This document shows, piece by piece, positions 1-12,700 of a stretch of DNA of 64,000 nt. The DNA is taken from positions 62,001 to 126,000 of the forward strand of contig JACATO010000171.1 of the NCBI GenBank assembly GCA_018389105.1. The letters run 5' to 3'. Position numbers and translations under genes: made by a program. Within the stretch, counting starts at the first letter, position 1; each line of letters begins with the position of its first letter. Origin of the DNA: Nautilus pompilius (Eukaryota; Mollusca; Cephalopoda; Nautilida; Nautilidae). Below the pieces are notes generated by a model, which saw only the letters and a list, made by a program, of their open reading frames with translations, was not told the DNA's origin and searched no databases.

Positions 1-710
1 CTGAGAAGGCGGGCGCCGTTACTGCTGTATGGATGCCTCATGTCACAGCGGGTGACGGACTTGGACCGTCAACCACTAGCACCGTCCGCTCGCTGTAACA
101 AAAACAAATAACCGCGCACTACCTTTTTAGGACGCATTCTCACGGCGAAGAGCTGAATAAAGGGATATTCTAGCTTCGAATCAGGGGTGTAGAGTCCCCC
201 GGCTCGGTTTGTCAGGGTTTCTCGTCCCTCTATTTCGCACTAAAGAGATGTCGGATTTTTGTCTAGACTCCAGTCTCTCATTTTAAAGGTTTAATAAAAA
301 CTAAATTTAAAATATATAAATAGTGAAGATAAACAGAATGAGTATGGGAGACCAGAGGGCTATAGTCGTTACAGCACCCGTACTTCCTAACTAAACGAGA
401 CACGATCCTTATTCTCACCCATTTCTGCGCTCTTCGTGTGATCAAGGGCTTCATGCCGGACCTCACTTACAGCTCCACAATGGTGCACTATACGGCGAAA
501 GACCGGAAACCTGGATTAGGGGAAAGACCCGGTACTGATTGACCGATAACGATAAATGTATAAACCAGTCATATAGTTTCAAATTTACATTTTCAGTTGT
601 GGATAAGATTTTTTTACATTTAAAAGGGCATAGTTTTGGATTGGAGCGTGTACGGGGTCTGAGCCGTTCCCCTGCCAGCATTCCCTATTTCTACGCGCGT
701 GAAATGTATG

Positions 711-718
711 TGACGTCA
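711..718. promoter_or_regulatory. CRE palindrome TGACGTCA
   Basis: Perfect CREB/ATF consensus with no nearby gene start identified. Confidence 0.2.
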
Positions 719-2730
719 TAAATTATTGCTTATCTGTACGCCATATTATGTCATAAATTATAGCCCTCTATACTTCATGTGACATCAATTGCAGCTCATC
801 TATACGTTTAATTAGGAATTACTGGCGCTTTACATATTTACACCTGTCATAACTAACTTCTTCGATAAATGTTTGTTTAAAATGTATGAACTAAGTTATA
901 CTAACGTCATCTGCATTCGAATAAAAGTGAAAGTGATGAAATGTTAACTTCTGGCATCAGAAAAAAGGAGCCGGTTACATAGAAGTAAATTTGTACCAAA
1001 AGAAAATTAATACTTTGTTTATAAACTAAGGGGACTTTCATTAATTTTTCTCACAATACGATATGTGTTCGCCATTTAAGAATGGTCAGAACGAATGCAT
1101 TTATGTCTCTGTAGTAGCCTGCTTATTGGTTTGATGTTCCCTTTCCATCTTTTACTTGGGTTTCATTGATTTTTAATTCCAACTCTTTTTTATCACCGTG
1201 CATGACTTCAGAAGTTCTAAAAGCTCAGATGTTTCGACTGAGTTTATTCGACACCTGTCGACCAATAGCAAGAAGTCTGTCAGTACGCGCCATGAAGGTA
1301 CGAGTAGGGAATTTTAAAAATATTATTAAAAGTTTATTTATCCAAATTTGTTTTTTGAAAATCAGAAGAAAAAAGGTGTTTATATAAACACCCCATGTTA
1401 TCAGCTATTGAAGTATGGAGGGATAAATCGTGATGTTGCAGTCACGTGGGCGCAACACCCGCTCCGCCATCATAGTACGAGAACATTCGCATGTTTGACT
1501 GTCATTATGTCGCAGGTGTATCTACTTAAAATGGCCAGGTCGTATTTCGTTTCAGGGTGTACAAACTGTTTCGTTAGAAGTTTAGAATATTCGTTTAGTG
1601 GTTGAAATTTTGCGTTTCCTCATGAATCAATATTGCATAGAAAAAAACCACTGGATATGGAATCATTATATTATGCATGCTTGTGTAATCAGTATTTTAT
1701 TACCGTTTCTAATCTACTTTTGCTTTATATCTAACTCTGCATGGATTGGTATATACAGTTAACTATCAACTTTACCAATCAGTCACAGCTGTATCCTAAA
1801 AAAGCTAGATTGCGGATGAATGTGGTGGCGGCGAGATCACGAAGTATTTCTTGTTATTAATTTTTCCGAATTAATCTAACAAATATTGTTAGTACGATTA
1901 CAACTTTTTATGGTTTGATTTTATTCGTTCTTATTCCCATCCACACTTTATTGGCAAAAGAGCTTCACAGATTCCACAGCATAAATTGCATTATTAGTAG
2001 TACAAATAGGCGCGTTGACCTCACAGTCTCCCTTTCCAAGAGTCTCAGTGGAACAGTGGATCAAGATGTCACATCGGGTGAAAGACTAAGCTACAGTTTT
2101 TTCTTTTTTTAACGTCCAGATTCAGTGATTTTCCCGCAGCATGAGACCGTAAGATCGCACACTTCTATCCATCTCTCTCTTCCCATTTTTCTAGTCTTCC
2201 TTGGATCCAGAATTGACATCGTACAGACAACTTATTTTGCCTCACATCAGGAAATAGCGTGACTGGACACACGCCGTTACTCGAATGTCCATTAATGGCT
2301 TAATCTGGGATCACAGATACGTGTATTGTTGATCTGGTGATTGCACGTATCCATCTTAAAATAGATGCAATTTACTGTCGTGATAATCGAACATTTGTGG
2401 AAGTGCTGTAGGTTTAAAGCTATGAGCGAGAAAATGTGATAAATAATAATTAAAGACGGGGAAAACAAAAACAGGGGAAGCTTAGGTAAATTTATAGAGG
2501 TCTTGGGTTACCGGGCGTAATTTCTGAAAACTGTATGCAAAGTAGTAAGTAACTGACATTTTATGCTTAAAAGCCACTTCCTACTGGTAAGTCATTTTAA
2601 AGAGTTAATCATATATGTAGCCATTGCACTACCAGCTGCATATTTTGGGACGTTTACTGGACGGATCTGTTCCTGAAGTGGTTACGCAGTTTTCAAACAA
2701 CCATCTTTTAGAGAATTTAGAAGTGAGTAA

Positions 2731-3083
2731 TGGCCGTCCTTTCCAATCATTTGCTTCGGAGAAAATACTTTTCCATCCAGCGCGTTTAGAACAAAAAATC
2801 AACGAATTTTGAGGAATGGTGTGCACATGCATTTGGAATTGGAAGGGTTAAAATATTCTAACTTCCGCCTGCCAGTTACGTGTATTCGGAATGGGAAGAT
2901 GGAGCAGTATGACATATGTCTAGAATCTCGACCAGTACAAATTGAAGGAAGCGGAATGACCCTCCCAACTCCGAGCCCGAACATCAACCCCAATTTATCA
3001 CTTATGAGAGCATCTGCATGCATAATTAAAGGGGAAATGATAAAGCTACTGAAAGAATACATCAACTTTGTAGGAAAACCAAG
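2731..3083 (+). CDS. Candidate orphan exon or pseudogene fragment
   Basis: An open frame from 2731 ends at an in-frame TGA at 3085, and a good donor (CCAAG|GTGAGC) sits at 3083/3084. The translation includes GLKYSNFRLPVTC and PTPSPNINPNLS. It overlaps a second frame (2624-2812) that ends where this one becomes more protein-like, as if a frameshift had occurred. No family is recognised, and an antisense frame of similar length covers the same bases, so this may be chance. Confidence 0.15.
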
Positions 3084-4239
3084 GTGAGCGCTGATAATCT
3101 AACAGCTCCACTACTAAGCCGCTCTTACTAAATACCGGCTGGGATGACTTTTTTTTGTTGTTGAACAGTTGCCATGGGTCACCTGTGGGGTTCCATTTAT
3201 TGTGACAGGGGTCTGTTTACGTGCGCTCAAGTGTGTAACTCGATGCTGCTGTTATGAGTAAATATGAAACTTGTGGTTGCATCAGAATTATAAATAATAA
3301 TGTTCGCTTTGGACAACTTTCGGTTTATATGCCGACACGAATGTTTCTTGAAAAACAGTTTCATAAACCTTTTAAGTTGAGTCAGAAATGTTGATTTGTT
3401 TTCATTTATAGAACTGTTTTATTTTATTTTTTTGTAAATAACGAAACACACCGCAAAACCGTTCACTTGGGCCGACCTTTAATTATTTACGCAGTAGTAA
3501 CACAGTGGCCGAGGAGAGAGAGAGAGATGTCACAACTACACAAAAATCCGCTTATCTTTTGGGGGGGTTCCTTATGGTGGTCATTAAAAACATGGTGACA
3601 CCTGGAAAACCCACAACCAGAAGTTTTCACCATTGTTTTGGCCGCCCAGTCTTACGATTTATTCACCGATCAACAGCCTTATATCGACAACACCTCGTTT
3701 TAGGTGGTATTGCATCTTTGCCAAACATTTCCACAAACGGAATACCTCTGAGCTCTGTTCTCAAATATGTCTTATTTCTAACTTATGCAAATGACTTCGA
3801 CTTAAGATTATCTTAAGTTTGCCGACGATGTCGTCTCTAGGATAGTTTAGATATGTAAACCCAAATGGCCACTAGGCGGAAAATTAGTTTAATCTGAGTG
3901 GAAATGCATTAATATTGTTCGAGTTAATTGTACGAATCTTTGCTGCTCGGAAAACAGTCTTATTAACCCTGGTCAGTCGGCTAAGCGAAATGTCCGACTA
4001 ACCATGCTTCTCCAGTGTAATAACGGTCGGCTTTCGTAACCAGATTACAACTCGGGGCATGAGACGTATCCAGGGTAACCTAATACGCGATTAGCGGCGA
4101 GGTCAGGTGTCCAGGGGACAGCTAGAGCCTTAGGTCCATAAAAAGTAACTTCTGGCGTGAACACCCTGGACCTTTATTTAAATCCTTGGTTGGACCTTAT
4201 GTGGGAAGCGATCTAGATTTCTTGTCGAACGTGGCAGTG

Positions 4240-4900
4240 ACAGAATGTTGTTTTCTTTTCCCCATATTTCCCCTTGTCCCCCCCCCCTGTTTTCCCCTCC
4301 CTCTCTGAAGCGCCCGTTCCCCACGCCGGACGACGTGGAACGAGTTTCCACTTCACTTTTGTCATGTTTTCCTGAAAGGGGCCGGAGGGGAGCGGGGTAT
4401 TTGAATCACAACAACCCCACCCCACCCCCCTCTGACTCCGAGCTTGTACTTTTAGAATGGGACGAGTTTCCTGTTTTCGCTAAGAGAAATGAGTGGATAG
4501 ATGGCATTGTGTCGATACGTCCTCCTCGCTTGACCTAGGAGCTTGGGTGGGGGTCGTGAGTCACATGACCGTCTCTGAGCCGGCGTACACGTGAATCGCG
4601 CGAGGTGACGTCGGCAGGAGAAGCTAACACCGGGAGTGCGTACAGCCCGGCTGCTCGACATTATGTTAATCCGGCTGTTTGTTTTTGGTTGCCCCCTCCC
4701 GCCAAAGGCCACGCTCTATTTTATTATTTCTTTTAGTTAGGCGACACGAAATCCGGATCACCTACAAGTCACGTACATCGAGAGCGTGAGCCTATCCATA
4801 CTCCTGGGACGTTCAATGCTAGCACATCCGGGTTTCATTTGATAGACGTCCCGGGCGTCATGTGACCGCAGAGTTTCCGGGAAATAGTTCGCACCTGTTG
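4240..4900. promoter_or_regulatory. GC- and CpG-rich block, possible CpG-island promoter
   Basis: Markedly GC-richer than its surroundings, with C-runs, CACGTG, a partial CRE (TGACGTC) and GCGCG. It resembles a promoter of an unmethylated gene, but no adjacent coding exon was found. Confidence 0.25.
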
Positions 4901-4993
4901 CCGTTGCAGGTTTACGTCATTGGAAATAATTACACAAGCACCCAGGGTATGCACAACTAACGAGTAATTATATAACGCATACACACAATTGTT

Positions 4994-6253
4994 ACAGAAA
5001 AAATACAAAAACAAAATAAATACATGTTGCAGTGCACTAGTATTTGGCATGTGAACTCTTAGCTTTATACGGAGGATGACACTCTGTTTCACGCTCCCAT
5101 ACAGGTTACCGATGTGTGACTGTGGAATGCTGTTCCAAATATCCTGTAGTACTTTACAACTTTTATCCATGGTGTTTGGTTATCGTCCACATAACTCCAT
5201 ACAGTCTCAACGATGTTATCAGAACGTTGTGCACCTGTTCCATCAGCCTTTTAACGATCCAGATGGTTGGTTTCTTTCACCGTATTGGCTGTTGAACGAT
5301 GAACCCCGCCCAATTAGATGTTTTCCTGAGGGAATGCCATCGGCAGTCAGTATACATTCAATTTTATGAAAATTTGTGACAGCTTTGCCTGATCTGCATC
5401 CCCACACATGTATCATTCCATTTCCATGTTTCACTGTAACTATTTACCACTCCACTGTCCATCTTTAAATAAACTGCTGTTGATTATTTTCAAACAGTTC
5501 AAATTGGACTCACCTGTAAAGAGCATCATCTCCCAGATTTGGCCATCGCATTCTTTCAATTTAGCTTTGTTCTTCGGTTACCTTTCGTCAGCAAAGGTTT
5601 ATGGGCAGCTACACATCCACTGAATCCACCTCACGCTAATGTGTATCTAACTGTTCTTAAAGAAACACTGACAGCTATCTATACTTACAGTTGAATCATT
5701 TGCAAAATCTGCACTGGCTCGTCTTCTGTCACACAGTGTACATACCTGCTTTTAACATCACTTTTGGAAAGTTTGGCCTGTCCTGTATATTCTCAACAGT
5801 ACCAGATTGGCGTATCTTTTCAAGTGACTCGAATATAGCTCCTTCTGAAACACGTAATGGGCTGTAATCAGCTGTGTGGAGTTAGCCTTCATCAGCTAAA
5901 ATTTTGATTTTTATACTCTTGTCACATGACATTTCCTTCCCAGGATTCATAGTAATCTGACATTCAGTACACATTAACCGCACTACAATTATATCACTGT
6001 GTATAAGTCTATAGTTCTGCAAGTTTGGCACTTTCTGATGCCTTGCATGACAACCAATCCTAATATACCTTATCAACACATGGTGGATACCTGCAAACAT
6101 TCAATTTTTAAACTAAATGCGACATGATCACGTATTATTTGCATTTTATACTGAAATTTTCTTGTGTCCATAATTACTTATAATATTGTATAAGTCGAAC
6201 GCACACAGTACCGCACTTGGGCTATATAAAAGTATTTGCATCACTCTGTATGT
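4994..6253 (-). mobile_element. Decayed Tc1-like transposon A
   Basis: On the minus strand the transposase is broken by stops and frameshifts but readable in pieces from about 5890 down to 5040. Segments include RVSEGAIFESLEK, an LLTKGNRRTKLN block like the family's PLLSKKNxxxRL, VQFELF, KHGNGMIHVWGC like KHGGGSxMVWG, and near the C-terminus VLQDIWNSIPQSHIGNLYGS like the usual W..IPQ..I..L..S. Possible ends are TACAGAAAAAATAC at 4994 and, inverted, TACAGAGTGATGCAAATAC at 6253. Clearly inactive. Confidence 0.75.
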
Positions 6254-6299
6254 GATTCTATTTTATCCAAGATGCTGCTGTTATGTACAGCGTTAAACC

Positions 6300-7350
6300 T
6301 CTTTAAGTTCAATGCGGTTACAAATTTACTCGTTGCCTGGTTCTATGCACACTTCGATGAGTTCCTTCACGTTCTGAAATTTTAAATATATATATATATT
6401 TACATTTTTGTATTTTTTTAAAACTTGTCAGTCAGAGTCCCTCTGCGCTGTACTGTCGTCCTGTGGATTATCTGGAGACTTCGCCGCCCGATGTGTCGAC
6501 GCTCCCTTTCCAGTCGTCCAGAAACAAGGCAGCCAGAGTTCCGTCCCCTCCATTATAAAGTTATAATTTAAATATATTGATCAAAATACAGTAAAGTTAG
6601 ATTACAGTTTCTTGCTTAAGCAGAATAGATTTCACCATCAAAATACATTTAAAAATCGTGTCGTCACCGTAAATGTCGCCTTGCATAAGCTACAGTCGTG
6701 GAAAAGGGAGAAAAATGATATCAAAGATCAGTCCGTTTGGTAGCTTTTAACTCTTTGCCGTACAATGACAGAATGTTGCTTGCTTTAAAAATTCTTTCTT
6801 TTTTCAAAAACTGCCGCTTCTGGCTGTGCACCAAAAGTGGTCCTTCTGAAGCAAGTTAACGGCAGGTGTAATCGGTGTTTTTCGGTCTCTTTCTAGCAAC
6901 GGCCCCTTCGCTTAAATGCATAAAAAATGAAATAACAGGGAGCCTTAGAAACCCGGAGCCGAGACATCCGAAGGCGAAGTCCCGCTTAGAAGGAAGAGCT
7001 CGACGAGGAGGAACAGACGTTGGAAACTTTCGATGACGTCGTTTCTCGACACGAGGCTCCGCAGCTACCCAGTCACTTCGGTCAAGCTGCGTCCGGTGCC
7101 ATAAATTTTAAAAGGGGGTTCCGTGTGAGAGCTAGAAAATTCTTTTACTAAATCCTAACCAAGAAGAACCAGCGATGGGCGCACGCTGTTAATTAGGTAA
7201 CTACTCTCAGAAAACAAAGCAGGGATATTGTGACATAAAATAAACGAACGCGGATAAAACATTTGCACACATTTCTTCGATCCATTCACTGACGTCCTAA
7301 TGAAAAATGAATGGCCTCGTGTCCTTTAGTGTCGTGTGCAGGCACTACAA
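6300..7350. other. No feature recognised
   Basis: Mixed composition. A GC-richer section at about 6950-7110 has an open plus-strand frame of roughly 55 codons but no splice sites or homology I can support. Confidence 0.35.
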
Positions 7351-7354
7351 AAGC

Positions 7355-8285
7355 AGCGCACCTGCATCTTATCCTGTTCATAGGATGTCAGACGCAGTCT
7401 TGGGCCATTGCGTTACCTTTTATTTTCAAGGCTTGACATAGTTTCGAAATCGTTCCAGTGCCAGGGGAGCTAACCCCTGATATGTTCCATGGTTCTTAGG
7501 CCGAGGGAACGAGTTGACAACGGACAGCATTGGGTACTTTCCTCTTAAGAGTGGTTTACAACTGTTTTTGCATGATAGGCCCCTGCATTATCATCCATGG
7601 AGGAGAATTAATTACCATGATTATTATGCAATCAGTATAATTACTTCATCCAGTTCCATCAAAAAGAATGTTCATTTTTGCGGTTAGGTGATGCAGCACT
7701 CTTGACTAGATCACCGCCAACTCCAATTTTTCTCTCTAACAAGTTACAGTCAGTGTGGGTTGGTTCACATTGAACATGTAAACGACCATGAGCTAAACGA
7801 AAGTTGAATTTTCTCTCAATATGGAAGCCACCCTCCAAAAGTCCAATACAAAGAAGTCCAAGCCCAATCCAATCTTACGTTACAGTGTACTGATGTTATG
7901 TGAGCGTGTGAAATAATGGGCGTCAGGCGCGTAGATTAACGGACTATGGCCGATGTCATATAGTTTAGTCGCAGATACGGGTCCCATGGACCTGGCACAA
8001 TTCGTTCTGGATGGAATGAGCTGAGATGATGCAGTTACTTCGAGCCAAGGTCCCTTCTGCTGTGGCGCAAGATGCTAGGACTTTTGTGAACTGAACCGGT
8101 CTCTGTACCTCTGCAAAAGTTGGCTGATAAAGGTCTGTGCTACACCAAGTTCAGCAGCCAGCTCTGCCTGATTACTTCCGGTCCGCGAGGTGTCGCTGCT
8201 CATCGGTAAGTCATCGTCAAAGCGCAACTTTCTCAATGTTCGGTAACTGTGACGGATTTTCTGTTAAATCTGATCATTGTTATTC
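7355..8285 (-). mobile_element. Decayed Tc1-like transposon B
   Basis: Minus-strand pieces match a Tc1-like transposase in order. From about 8190 there is a helix-turn-helix (NQAELAAELGVAQTFISQLL, then QRYRDR). It is followed by an ELCQVHGTRICD-like block, ARRPLFH, a GRLHVQ block, and MDDNAGAYHAKTV, which carries the second catalytic Asp of the DDE/D triad (usual form MDDNARPH), then decayed C-terminal sequence. Many stops. It belongs to a different Tc1 lineage from copy A and resembles the one at 27608. Confidence 0.7.
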
Positions 8286-8299
8286 AAAAGTGGAACCCT

Positions 8300-9020
8300 G
8301 ACAATGGAGCGACTTTCGCGGGTACAGTTTCGTACTGAATCGAAGAACCAAATGTAGCACTTGAGCAACAGAGGTGTCATGTGATTCAAGCCAGGGCGTC
8401 GCGACACCTACAATGGCCAAAGTGACTGCAATTAGTCGTACGAGAATCCTCTTAATTCCAGCAGTTTTTTCAGAAATAGATTTCTCTCTTTTTTTAAATT
8501 TCGTGACAAAACGAATAACATTTTTCAATTTACTTTTTGGAAAAAAAATTAATTATCCCCTGTTCTATCGACAAAATCATTGTCGAATTTTCTAATACTG
8601 ACGATAGAAATAAATATTCTTTATGATTCTTTAAACAAAGTGGATGTCATTCCTAAATTCATCGGTGCCGAACTAATGATTGCTGAGAGAATTGGTTTCT
8701 TGTACTTTTGGACAGCCTGCTTGTGTCAGACTTCTTTTCTTTCTGCTCCATGATCAGAAGTCAATGCACGGAAATGTCTCCCGAACGTGGTTCTGGGAAG
8801 TATGCGGCGAGAGCTCTACTTGAACCTGATTATGTACAGAATATGGAATTTAGCGACCCCATTATTTTGGCCACTAGTGTATACCCGTGCAAACAAAACA
8901 TTTTATTCATATTATATTTTGGAAGCATCAACTATGGAATAGTGAAACGTTTCTCATAAGGTGATTTTAAAAGGTTTTATGTTATATTCATCTCCTCTCC
9001 TCCCCTTCACTAGTAACTGT
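8300..9020. other. 5' flank of the ligand gene, no feature recognised
   Basis: Only short chance frames. Any distal promoter elements of the ligand gene would lie here. Confidence 0.3.

Positions 9021-9023
<3 letters not shown>

Positions 9024-9053
<30 letters not shown>
9024..9053. repeat. (CT)n microsatellite
   Basis: About 15 CT dinucleotides upstream of the ligand gene. Such tracts can act as GAGA-like promoter elements, but this may be only a microsatellite. Confidence 0.9.
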
Positions 9054-9055
<2 letters not shown>

Positions 9056-9068
9056 ACCCTCCCCCCTC

Positions 9069-9093
9069 TGTTATATATATATTTTTAAAATAA
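9069..9093 (+). promoter_or_regulatory. Possible TATA region upstream of the ligand gene
   Basis: A TTATATATATAT stretch followed by TTTTAAAATAAAA lies about 370 bp before the ligand ATG and just downstream of a (CT)n tract. It could be a core promoter with a 5' UTR of about 300 bp, but AT-rich runs are common here and no transcript evidence is available. Confidence 0.2.
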
Positions 9094-9453
9094 AACATTT
9101 TTTATCTTCATTAACCTACTTATTGCGAGTGGTTAAATAATATCAAAGCAGATGCATGTGTATGTAGCCGTGTCCGACTCGCGACTTTGCAGAAGTGTTT
9201 CGTATAGACCACCAAGCGTCGCAAATGTTGTTGCTGGTCTCTCACAGGCATCATTATTGACAGATGCGCGTAACAGAAAGGTTATGGAAATATACACCGA
9301 ATTTCCCTTGACGCCGTGTATATCATTAGTATTTCCAGGGTGGTTGAAGTGTGACAACAGCTCAACATAGCAGTACACAAACACACACACGGTGTGGGAG
9401 GGAAGTACGTCTACCCTTTCATCAGAACCCGAAATCTAACGGAAGAACTCGCC

Positions 9454-9748
9454 ATGAGCAAAGAAATCGTTTGTTTAATTTTCCACTTCTGGATCGCGCT
9501 ACCCTGCGTGTGCCCGTCTTCCGAGGATCTACGAGGGGCAGAACTGAGTACCTGGAGTAATTCCATTCAGAAAACCAACGGGGTAGCCAGTCTGTTTAAA
9601 TCACGGAAACGACCGCGTGCTCCAGCCTACATGAAACACCTGTACAGAAAGCTGAAGATGAAATTCGGAAATCAGGTTTTCACCCGCCAAGATTTGGACA
9701 GGGAAAGACACAGCGTGCCGAAGATTATCGGGTTAAGTGCGCTGAGCA
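9454..9748 (+). CDS. TGF-beta ligand exon 1: signal peptide and start of prodomain
   Basis: Codons 1-98 plus one base. The start MSKEIVCLIFHFW gives a short charged start and a hydrophobic core ending near CVCPSS, a good signal peptide. The in-frame ATG at 9394 would put about 20 polar residues ahead of it and was not chosen. Residues 57-67 (PAYMKHLYRKL) resemble the prodomain alpha-1 helix of BMPs (typically P-x-Y-M-x-x-L-Y). The exon ends in GTAAGT at 9749, leaving one base, which joins the CC of exon 2 to make a Thr codon. The ORF runs on past the splice site into intron sequence, which should not be counted as protein. Confidence 0.82.
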
Positions 9749-12700
9749 GTAAGTCTGTTCATATTTCCTCGTTCCTAACAGGGTTGAATCCTCTAAACAC
9801 TAAGTTTAATTGTGTTCCCACCTACCTCGCGCTAATTGATTCTCCCCACATAGTTTGTTTGCGTTTTGACATCCCAAGTATTAATGGATTCTACCCCCCC
9901 AAAAAAAATAGAATTATTGAGTTTATACGTACCTGACATTATTGGATCTCACTTTCTAAGTTGTCGTGTTCCTAACACTGGATTCCATCTTCTAAGTTTG
10001 TCTGGGTAAAATTATCAGACGAAATCCATTAAACAGAAAATTGCTCGTGTTTATGGATCACTTAATTGTTGTTTTTTTTTATCTTACAAAGAGCAAAAAT
10101 AATTTTCTGTTTTCACATACCTGAGATTATTGGATCAAACGATTATGCATTAAATGTTTTGAATACTAAATTTGCTAGTTTTTATAATTTGTATATTTCT
10201 GAATTAATCCCTTTAAATAATAAAATTTTGCATGGTCTGAGTTTGCTATATTTAATTCCGTCAATAGTAAGTTTGTGCTTTTTACGTATCTAAAGACATT
10301 TCAATTAACCCTATAAATATCAACTTTTTGTATTCACATACCTTAGATAATTCGATGCAATCTCTTGAATAATAAATTTGGTTAATTTGTTTACGCACTT
10401 TAGATTACTGAATTTCATTTTTATATTTATTTATTGTTCGGTTTCAGACATCTCATCTTTTTTGTCTTCAGCCACGTGCACTGTAGGCGTATCTTTCCTT
10501 AAAAAACTAAGCATTTTTTCCGTGTGTCCGTGAGCCTACTGCAGTTAATTCTTTCAACATTTACTTTGTTTTCGAGTAGTTTTTATTACCGAATCCAGTC
10601 ATTTGAATAGTGCATTTATTTTTATTTTATGTATCTTAGACACTTGGAATCGTATCGATCTTTTGGATATTAAGTAACTTTCTATTTTCAGCATCTTAGA
10701 TGATTGGATTTCTTTCTCAGAATGTTAAGTGTTTCTTTTCTTTTCAATTACGCAAACTTTTCGGATTCATTTCTTTGAACAGTAGGTTTGTTTGCTTTCC
10801 CTTTTGTACGGAAGGTTCCTGGATCCAATCTTTTAACCTTTATGTTTCCCTGTTTTTAATGTAATTTCATTATTGGTTTCGATCATAAAAACCGCAAGTT
10901 ATTTTGTGGATTTTCTTAAGTATGGTTAATGAATCAGTTGAGTTTAACAATCTATATGTATTAACATCCATAGGTTCCTTGGATCCATTTTGATAATGAC
11001 TAAGTTATTTTCTGTTTCAAATAAGTCAGATTACTGTATTTAGTTATTTGAATAGTAAGTTTTAAAACCAATAGACTTTAGAGCAATTAAATTATTAAAT
11101 TCATAATGTAATGTATGTAAAACCGCAGAAGCTTCCTGTTCAGTTGAATTCAATTCAGTATAATTTACTATACAAAGAAAAAACAGGAAAAAATATTATT
11201 CAGTGGATTGGATCCATGTTATGAATTACGTGAAATGCAATCAAATTTATTTAAATTAATTTTATTTAATAAATTTAAACACATCATAAAACAACTATTC
11301 GAATTAATTAGACAGTTTTATATACATGAAAATAAAACCAACTTAATATTCAAAGGATTAAATCCAAGAATTAAAGGTAAGCTGAACACTTTCAAACACA
11401 AAAAAATGTATTATCTAAGGATTGAATCCAATAGTCTTAGGTAAGTGAAAACGAAAGCAAGCTTCCTCGTAAAGACGTACATCAGATAATAGAGATAAGT
11501 GAAAATACAACCTCATCATTGTGAGGGATTTGTTTGATTCCGTGAAACCTCAGAAGTGACAAAACACAAAACTGAGAAGTACAATTTTTCAAACGTCCGC
11601 CAGGAGCTCGTAAGTCTGTAGCGAAATCTCTTGGTTTATACGGAGTTTTCCCGTCTTCTTTATAAACATCTCCATCATCTCTGTCTAAGTGACCTTGCAA
11701 GAAGGAGGCTCCAGTGTGTGTGTGTGCGTGCATGCGCGTGTGTGGCAATTGTCAAGCTGCAAAATAAAACTGTCTTTGGTTACAGGCCTCCGTCGTTTTA
11801 TGGTTCCCCTCCCAAATTTCAGAACATGACAGAATGTGGCACCGTCAATGGGGCTTTTAACCCTTCACGTTTCCGAAGACCACCGTCGCCTCTCCCGCAC
11901 GTGTACTTTCTTCTGTGCAGGCGAATCTAAGAGCTTCCATTCCAATGATCGGCTAATCGCGCGATGCGTCCACTTTTCACCTGCAGCGATTTTTCTTTCC
12001 TGTAAAAGTTACCCCCCCCCACACCATTTTTATTTTGCCTTTCAAATTTTGACATCGAGTTTGTGCATTGTCCGTGATGGCTTTGTCGTCATGCTCCCTG
12101 TCAGCAAACAAACTGCCAGCTGCGGGTGGTGTCTGCCTGAAGGAAATGACATCAAGGCTTCTGGCTCCGGTAACCCGACGACATCGCGAACTGTCGTACA
12201 GATATAATCGAGAATTCTTCTGCGACATCCGTGGTTTTCGCCAAATTGTAGCTCTTTAACTAGTTGTTGAAAACAAGGAGAATGACCGAGTATTTAAAAG
12301 ACAAACTGTTTACCCCTAACGAACTCCCCAATACCCACCCTAACCCTCCTTCCTATTATTTTAGATTAATTATTTTCGATGGTGAATTAGTGTTTTTACT
12401 TTCACTCTTAGATTTAAATATTTGGGTGAATAATCCGTCTGTTTTTACGTACTTAAGTTTTACCGAATCCATCCCCCGGAATAATTTATCCGTTCGTGTT
12501 TACAAGAAATTCGAATGTTACTAACCATGAATTGAAAACGTTTTTTTTCTTCTTTTTATTTTTTTGGTTTTCGGAACCTAAGATGATTGGATTCAGTTCA
12601 CTGGAAAGTAAGTTAACTTGTTTCTTCTTGTAACTTAACTATAAGATTCGTCTTCATTCATTCAGGAACAGATTTGTTTGCGTTCTCATCTAATTTAGAT

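Larger units (their letters stand above)
1..4200. other. CpG-rich sequence, no gene recognised
   Basis: CpG is frequent (33 by hand count in the first 600 bp). Frames up to about 100 codons exist on both strands (1166-1605, 2624-3087, 3505-3816), but none matches a family I know. The most exon-like is 2731-3083, discussed separately. Confidence 0.4.

Noticed and set aside
3505-3816. 103-codon plus-strand frame
   Set aside because: No recognisable family, no splice context, and composition like its surroundings.
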